Positions 59,738 to 64,000 of a stretch of DNA of 64,000 bases are shown piece by piece. The stretch is taken from the NCBI GenBank assembly GCA_900554645.1, contig USIE01000003.1, positions 32,486-96,485 of the forward strand, given 5' to 3'. Position 1 is the stretch's first letter. Every line of letters starts with the position of its first letter. The notes under the pieces are model-generated. The model was not told the origin of the DNA, did not search any database, and saw only the letters and a list, made by a program, of their open reading frames with translations. Position numbers and translations under genes: made by a program. This stretch comes from an uncultured Collinsella sp. GTDB taxonomy: Bacteria > Actinomycetota > Coriobacteriia > Coriobacteriales > Coriobacteriaceae.

Positions 59738-60873
59738 TCTACCTGGATAACGCGGCGACGACCATGCACAAGCCGCAGACGGTCATCGATGCCGTGACGC
59801 AGGCGATGTGCTCGCTCGGCAATGCCGGGCGCGGCGCCACGTCGGGCGCCCTCGATGCCGCTCGTACGATTCACGGTTGCCGTGCCAAGCTCGCGCGCCT
59901 TTTAGGTTGTCCGAGGGCGGACCATGTGTGCTTTACGCCCAACTCAACCGCGGCGCTCAACACCGCCATCAACGGGGTGGTGTGCCCCGGCGACCGTGTG
60001 GTCACGACGGTGCTCGAGCACAACTCCGTGCTACGTCCGCTTAACCGCCTGGCGGTAGAGCGGGGCGTGACCGTTGAGCATGCGGGCTGCGATGCGAGCG
60101 GCGCGCTCAACTACGACGAGCTCGAGCGGCTGGTGACGCCTGACACGCGTGCCGTAGTGGTGACGCACGCCTCCAATGTGACCGGCAATGAGGTCGACAT
60201 TGCGCGCGTGGCCGCCATGGCCCATGCGGCCGGCGCGCTGGTGATCGTCGATGCCTCGCAGTCTGCCGGCACGGCGCATATCGATATGCAGGCCATGGGG
60301 CTCGACGTGGTGTGCTTTACTGGCCACAAGGGACTCATGGGTCCGCAGGGGACCGGCGGGCTGGCCGTGGCGGAGGGCATTGACGTGTGGCCGTGGGCCA
60401 TGGGCGGCACGGGCGTGCACAGCTTCGATGCGCTGCAGCCGCTTGAGTGGCCCACGCGTCTTGAGGCGGGCACGCTCAACGGCCACGGCATCGCGGGCCT
60501 TTCTGCCGGCCTCGACTTTATCGAGGCGCAAGGCGGGGTCGAGGCGATCGCGGCGCATGAGCGAGCGCTGGCTGATCGCTTTCTCGCTGGCGTGCGCGAG
60601 ATTCCGGGGATTAAGCTCTACGGTGCGTTTGACCAGCCCGTGCGCTCGGCGATCGTCTCACTCAACGTGGGTGATATCGACTCTGCCGAGATCTCGGACG
60701 CGCTCATGCAAGGGTGGGGGATTGCGACGCGCCCCGGCGCCCATTGCGCTCCGCTCATGCACCGCGCGCTCGGGACCGAGCGCCAGGGTGTCGTTCGCTT
60801 CTCGTTTGGGTATTTCAACACGGACGAGGAAGTCGATACCGCGATTGACGCTTTGCGCGATTTAGCCTGCTAA
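59734..60873 (+). CDS. Cysteine desulfurase of the selenium-linked subfamily (TIGR01977-like)
   Basis: This 379-residue class V PLP enzyme resembles the EF2568-type group associated with selenium-dependent molybdenum hydroxylases. It shows IYLDNAATTMHKPQTV, FTPNSTAALNTAINGV, TTVLEHNSVLRPL, VTHASNVTGNEVDI, the Schiff-base lysine in VVCFTGHKGLMGPQGTGG and the catalytic Cys in RPGAHCAPLMHR. It would mobilise selenium (or sulfur) from selenocysteine/cysteine for YedF, DUF3343 and SelD. It ends the cluster; a terminator follows. Confidence 0.9.
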   Translation: MIYLDNAATTMHKPQTVIDAVTQAMCSLGNAGRGATSGALDAARTIHGCRAKLARLLGCPRADHVCFTPNSTAALNTAINGVVCPGDRVVTTVLEHNSVLRPLNRLAVERGVTVEHAGCDASGALNYDELERLVTPDTRAVVVTHASNVTGNEVDIARVAAMAHAAGALVIVDASQSAGTAHIDMQAMGLDVVCFTGHKGLMGPQGTGGLAVAEGIDVWPWAMGGTGVHSFDALQPLEWPTRLEAGTLNGHGIAGLSAGLDFIEAQGGVEAIAAHERALADRFLAGVREIPGIKLYGAFDQPVRSAIVSLNVGDIDSAEISDALMQGWGIATRPGAHCAPLMHRALGTERQGVVRFSFGYFNTDEEVDTAIDALRDLAC

Positions 60874-60896
60874 AGCTGCTAGACCGTTTATACTTG

Positions 60897-60930
60897 CGGG
60901 ATGGGTGTTTTTGCCCGTCCCGTTTTTGTT
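60897..60930 (+). terminator. Terminator of the selenium cluster
   Basis: CGGGATGGG pairs with CCCGTCCCG (one mismatch) around TGTTTTTG, then TTTTTGTT. It also lies 30 bases before brnQ and may act as a leader attenuator. Confidence 0.7.
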
Positions 60931-60950
60931 TCGACCCGAAAGGTGTGCCT

Positions 60951-62309
60951 ATGGCCTCATCCGCACCGCGCGGTCTGCGCTCCGACCATGTCGTTACCGT
61001 CGGCATTGCGCTGTTCTCGATGCTCTTTGGCGCCGGTAACCTCATCATTCCGCCATTGCTGGCACTTCAGGCCGGCACGGCCACGCCGCTTGCCATGATC
61101 GGCTTTTTGATTGCCGCTATCGGTCTGCCTGTTATGGGATTTATCGCCGTCGCGCTCGCCGGCACGGCCCGCGAGCTGGCTGGGCGCGTGCATCCTAAGT
61201 TTGGCGAATTCTTCGTTGCGGCGGTGTATTTGGCCATCGGCCCGTGCCTGGCCATTCCGCGCACAAGCTCTACGGCCTTCGAGATGCTGGTGCCGCTACT
61301 GCCCGAGGGCGTTTCGCTCGGCACGGCTCGCCTGGTGTTTGCCGTTGGCTTCTTTGTCGTCGCGTTTGCGCTCACGCTGCGTCCGGGCGCTATCACGCGC
61401 GTGCTCGGGCGCATTACGGGCCCCGCGCTCATTGCGCTCATCGTGCTGGTCGTGGGTGCTGCCGTGATCTCGCCGCTGGGACCGGCTGCCGCGCCGCAGA
61501 CTCCCTACAATGCCGGTGCTACCGTGCAGGGCTTTTTGACCGGTTATCAGACCATGGATCTGCTTGCGTCGCTCGCCTTTGGCATTATCATCGCCGAGAC
61601 CATTCACGAGCTGGGCGTTACCGACGACAAGCGCGTGGCCTTCGAGATTTCGCGTTCCGGTGTGATCGCCGGCGTGCTCATGGCCATCATCTACTGCGGC
61701 CTGGCGCTTGCCGGAATGCAACTCGGCACGGTTATGCCCGATGCCACCAACGGCGCCGCGATTCTTGCGCGTTCTGCCTCTATGCACTTTGGTCTTGCTG
61801 GCACGGTTGTCGTCTTTGCGATTTTCTTCCTCGCTTGCATGAACGTGTGCATCGGCCTTATCAGCTGCTGCTCACGCTACTTCTGCGAGACGTATGTGGT
61901 CGAAGGGGGAGCGGAGGCTTCCGAGGAGGCCATGCGCCGACCCTTCGCGATTCTCGCCTTTGTGTTCGCAGCGTTTTCGTGCGTGCTCTCCAACGTGGGT
62001 CTCGACGTGATCCTCATGTTCTCGGTGCCTATGCTCAATGCCCTGTATCCCGTTGCCATCGTGCTGGTACTTATGGGCCTGGTGCACGGCTTTTGCGACG
62101 CGCATTCGCAGGTATGGGTCTGGGTCGGCGGCGTTGTCGCGGTGCAGAGCGTGATCACCTCGGTTCGCGACGCGTTCTTTGCGGGCGCGTGGCTACCGTT
62201 TGATGCGCTGCCACTGGCAGATATCGGTGCCGCGTGGGCGCCGGTTGCCGTGGTTGCCTTTGTGATCGGTCTGCTCCATAGTCGTTTTGTCGCACATTCG
62301 AGGAGCTAG
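60951..62309 (+). CDS. brnQ: Branched-chain amino acid transporter BrnQ
   Basis: This is a 452-residue LIVCS-family symporter with about twelve membrane spans. The N-terminal FSMLFGAGNLIIPPLLALQAG is the family signature, followed by PVMGFIAVALAG, AIPRTSSTAFEM and TDDKRVAFEISRSGVIAG. The ATG at 60951 follows AAAGGTG. It probably takes up Leu/Ile/Val with sodium. Confidence 0.93.
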   Translation: MASSAPRGLRSDHVVTVGIALFSMLFGAGNLIIPPLLALQAGTATPLAMIGFLIAAIGLPVMGFIAVALAGTARELAGRVHPKFGEFFVAAVYLAIGPCLAIPRTSSTAFEMLVPLLPEGVSLGTARLVFAVGFFVVAFALTLRPGAITRVLGRITGPALIALIVLVVGAAVISPLGPAAAPQTPYNAGATVQGFLTGYQTMDLLASLAFGIIIAETIHELGVTDDKRVAFEISRSGVIAGVLMAIIYCGLALAGMQLGTVMPDATNGAAILARSASMHFGLAGTVVVFAIFFLACMNVCIGLISCCSRYFCETYVVEGGAEASEEAMRRPFAILAFVFAAFSCVLSNVGLDVILMFSVPMLNALYPVAIVLVLMGLVHGFCDAHSQVWVWVGGVVAVQSVITSVRDAFFAGAWLPFDALPLADIGAAWAPVAVVAFVIGLLHSRFVAHSRS

Positions 62310-62320
62310 GGTTTCTGCGC

Positions 62321-62349
62321 TTGCACAGGCGGGGAGTCTCCCCTATAAT
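62321..62349 (+). promoter_or_regulatory. Promoter of the tRNA-Pro/tRNA-Gly transcript
   Basis: TTGCAC (62321-62326) and TATAAT (62344-62349) are spaced by 17 bases; transcription would start near 62356, about 45 bases before tRNA-Pro. Confidence 0.8.
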
Positions 62350-62400
62350 TTCCTTCGCTTTGGGACACGCAAGGTTTAGACCTTAGCTGCTCAACACCTT

Positions 62401-62477
62401 CGGGACGTGGCGCAGTTTGGTAGCGCGCCTGCTTTGGGAGCAGGATGTCGCAGGTTCAAATCCTGTCGTCCCGACCA
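62401..62477 (+). tRNA. tRNA-Pro (anticodon TGG)
   Basis: A 77-base cloverleaf. Acceptor stem CGGGACG / CGTCCCG, D-arm GGCGCAGTTTGGTAGCGC, anticodon loop TTTGGGA with TGG, T-arm CAGGTTCAAATCCTG and encoded ACCA end. Confidence 0.97.
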
Positions 62478-62483
62478 TATCTT

Positions 62484-62557
62484 GCGGGCGTAGTTCAATG
62501 GTAGAACCCCAGCCTTCCAAGCTGATGACGCGGGTTCGATTCCCGTCGCCCGCTCCA
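62484..62557 (+). tRNA. tRNA-Gly (anticodon TCC)
   Basis: A 74-base cloverleaf. Acceptor stem GCGGGCG / CGCCCGC, anticodon loop CTTCCAA with TCC, T-arm CGGGTTCGATTCCCG and encoded TCCA end. It lies six bases after tRNA-Pro in the same transcript. Confidence 0.97.
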
Positions 62558-62572
62558 TAAGATAGACGAACG

Positions 62573-62604
62573 GCTCTGGCTCCTTTTGGGACCAGAGCTG
62601 TTTT
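62573..62604 (+). terminator. Terminator of the tRNA pair
   Basis: GCTCTGG and CCAGAGC pair, extended inside by TCC/GGG after one mismatch, then TGTTTTC. Confidence 0.8.
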
Positions 62605-62637
62605 CATATACATGCCGGGGACCCCACATCCCCTCCT

Positions 62638-62706
62638 AAGTTGCGGTGAAATACGGACTGTTTTTCGGCTTTTATGGCCCATGTAGTCCGTATTTCACCG
62701 CAACTA
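62638..62706. repeat. Hairpin repeat family A, copy 3
   Basis: AGTTGCGGTGAAATACGGACT (62639-62659) pairs perfectly with 62685-62705; the loop carries GTTTTTCGGCTTTTATGGCC, close to copy 1. The remaining 62707-62890 space shows no gene. Confidence 0.92.
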
Positions 62707-62890
62707 TTTGTAAGGTTGGATTTTGATGCCGTTGGGAGGGTCGTAGCGACCGTCTACCGAGAGTGGAATTATTTTTTGAAGCTCTGACCTGCGGCGTCAA
62801 GTTTTTGGTCAGCTTTTGGCAAGGCCTGCGGACGGAGGCATGCGATAGCGTAATGGTATTCTCTCCGCCGTGATGGTTATGGGGTTGGCC

Positions 62891-63892
62891 ATGCTCGATA
62901 AAGGCAAACATTTTCCGCAGTCATATGCAAGAATGCTATTCTCGGCCGTTGGAATTCATCAAGATGGACAGCTGCTTATAACAATTGATCCTTGGGATGA
63001 ACGCCGTGCGCGCGAGCTTATGCAGGAAGAGCTCATGCTTCGTCTTTACAACCATGTGTATGCGGATCCGGTCTATTGGAATAATCTTGGGGTTGAAGAT
63101 CGCATCTTTCAGCTGGCATCCGCTATTGCGGTCGTTGAACCGGATGCTGTGTTTTGCGGATCGACGGCAGCGCTGCTCTACGGCATCGGCTCGGCGTATA
63201 CGCTTCTGGATAAAGTGCAAGTACTGCTGCCACGGTCTACAAGGCGTGATACGTATGAGTTCGTTGAATACAAGCGCTGGCGGGCGGGCGAAGTGTGGCG
63301 GCTAGGTCTGTTTACACTGACGGATCCGTGTCGAACGGTTGTTGATATCGCTCGAACGAGCGCCTTTCGCTATGCGCTGGGTTATGTCGATGGCTTGGCC
63401 CGTGAGTACGATGTCGAACGCGAAGAACTGCGAGCATACGCGCAGGCAAATTGCCGAGGGTTGCATGGCATCGCGCGTGCTTTTGACGTTTTTGAGTATA
63501 TGGACGGCAGGTCAGACAATGGCGGCGAGTCTGAGGCGAGAGCAGCGATGATTCTCGCTGGGGTTGCCGCGCCCGAGCTTCAAGTTGAGATAACGCGACC
63601 GGGAAACGCTGGCTATTATCTAGCAGATTATGGCTGGCAGATGCCAGACGGCTCATGGACGCTGGCAGAGCTGCATGGGCTAGGCAAGTTTGAAGACGAG
63701 GCTCAAAATGATCCAGAGCGGGCGGCGGCAAAAACGTATCGAGCGGCCCTCATGCGCGACGCGAACCTTCGCGCCATGGGCCACAATGTCATTCATTTCA
63801 AACTCTCGGACACCTACGACGTGGAATCGTTCGGTGCCATGATGCGCGGCTACGGCATTCCGACAACAAAACCCTACGTCGACTCCCGATAG
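62891..63892 (+). CDS. AbiEi-like / PD-(D/E)XK-type hypothetical protein
   Basis: This is a protein of about 333 residues. The N-terminal two thirds (to about 215) recall the AbiEi/winged-helix transcription-factor-like proteins: VEPDAVFCGSTAALLYGIG, VQVLLPRST and LTDPCRTVVDIAR. The C-terminal third (ESEARAAMILAGV, YLADYGWQMPD, LAELHGLGKFED) has the E..D..ExH spacing of DUF559/Vsr-like nuclease folds. The start is uncertain: GTG 62870 and ATGs 62873, 62879 and 62891 are in frame, and GGGG is six bases before 62891. Codon use looks less GC-biased than its neighbours, suggesting acquired DNA. Confidence 0.55.
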   Translation: MLDKGKHFPQSYARMLFSAVGIHQDGQLLITIDPWDERRARELMQEELMLRLYNHVYADPVYWNNLGVEDRIFQLASAIAVVEPDAVFCGSTAALLYGIGSAYTLLDKVQVLLPRSTRRDTYEFVEYKRWRAGEVWRLGLFTLTDPCRTVVDIARTSAFRYALGYVDGLAREYDVEREELRAYAQANCRGLHGIARAFDVFEYMDGRSDNGGESEARAAMILAGVAAPELQVEITRPGNAGYYLADYGWQMPDGSWTLAELHGLGKFEDEAQNDPERAAAKTYRAALMRDANLRAMGHNVIHFKLSDTYDVESFGAMMRGYGIPTTKPYVDSR

Positions 63893-63919
63893 CGAAATCG
63901 TTCGCGGTCAACCTTCAAT

Positions 63920-63945
63920 AAGTTGCGGTGAAATACGGACTGTTT
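63920..63945 (+). repeat. Hairpin repeat family A, copy 4, truncated
   Basis: AAGTTGCGGTGAAATACGGA.. through CTGTTT is identical to copy 3 for the left arm, but the loop and right arm are absent. From about 63946 a different sequence, GGGGGTGCGGACAGAAAGTT.., begins and runs to the window edge. Confidence 0.85.
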
Positions 63946-64000
63946 GGGGGTGCGGACAGAAAGTTGGACCGCGGGGCGGTCCGGACTGGAGGTTCGCATG
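63946..64000 (+). mobile_element. Possible left end of an insertion element, with a start codon at the window edge
   Basis: The sequence after the broken repeat reads GTGCGGACAGAAAGTTGGAC, a form reminiscent of IS3-family ends. It contains a hairpin GGACCGC-ggg-GCGGTCC (63966-63982) and GGAGG five bases before an ATG at 63998-64000. The coding region lies outside the window, so the element is inferred. Confidence 0.4.

Overview
The window is a high-GC (about 60%), gene-dense bacterial chromosome segment. The gene set and order (actinobacterial dcw/ftsZ block with SepF and DivIVA, a four-domain S1, an anaerobic gene complement with double-cubane proteins, selenium and molybdenum genes) point to a strictly anaerobic Coriobacteriia, most likely Collinsella. 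The genus is inferred from general resemblance, not from an alignment.

Layout. 1-11705 is the end of a cell-wall/division cluster (murC end, murB, ftsQ, ftsZ, yfiH, yggS, sepF, yggT, divIVA). A complete phosphate-uptake operon, pstSCAB-phoU, sits inside it between yfiH and yggS. 11872-14428 holds a nitroreductase and a second phosphate system (Pit plus its DUF47 partner) on the minus strand. 14679-17787 carries a hypothetical gene, a Bax-inhibitor-1 protein, a PARG-like protein with an altered catalytic motif and an SGNH hydrolase. 18122-20566 is thiamine pyrimidine synthesis (thiD, thiC) behind a TPP riboswitch. 20637-27499 carries yaaA, an M18 aminopeptidase, polA and a HAD phosphatase. 27642-31233 is an arginine block: promoter, arginine-rich leader peptide, terminator-like hairpin, argG, a 56-codon ORF and argH. 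31619-38728 holds ndk, rpiB, a cysteine desulfidase, a HAD hydrolase, rpsA, the RNase P RNA, a YigZ protein and a C_GCAxxG_C_C protein. 38959-45449 holds metY, an MFS exporter, xpt, an ArfB-like release factor, a lipid kinase and a ClC channel.

45661-60873 is the most distinctive part. moeA-mogA and modABC (molybdenum cofactor and molybdate uptake) are followed by a short leader ORF, two paralogous double-cubane / 2-hydroxyacyl-CoA-dehydratase-type proteins, a C_GCAxxG_C_C protein, a TDT-type transporter, the matching ASKHA ATPase activator, a GT4 glycosyltransferase and a selenium set: selD, yedF, a DUF3343 protein and a cysteine desulfurase. selD is itself a selenoprotein gene: an in-frame TGA lies at codon 17, with a bacterial SECIS-like hairpin just downstream. 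The arrangement suggests an anaerobic reductase system tied to selenium and molybdenum use.

60951-64000 carries brnQ, tRNA-Pro(TGG), tRNA-Gly(TCC), an AbiEi-like protein and, at the right edge, what looks like the first bases of an inserted element.

Intergenic spaces hold several repeat families that ordinary gene annotation would miss: a 65-70 nt hairpin (four copies, the last cut by foreign sequence), a ~100 nt nested hairpin with covarying outer stems (two copies), three tandem palindromes with TGTAACA arms, and several very long perfect or near-perfect inverted repeats.
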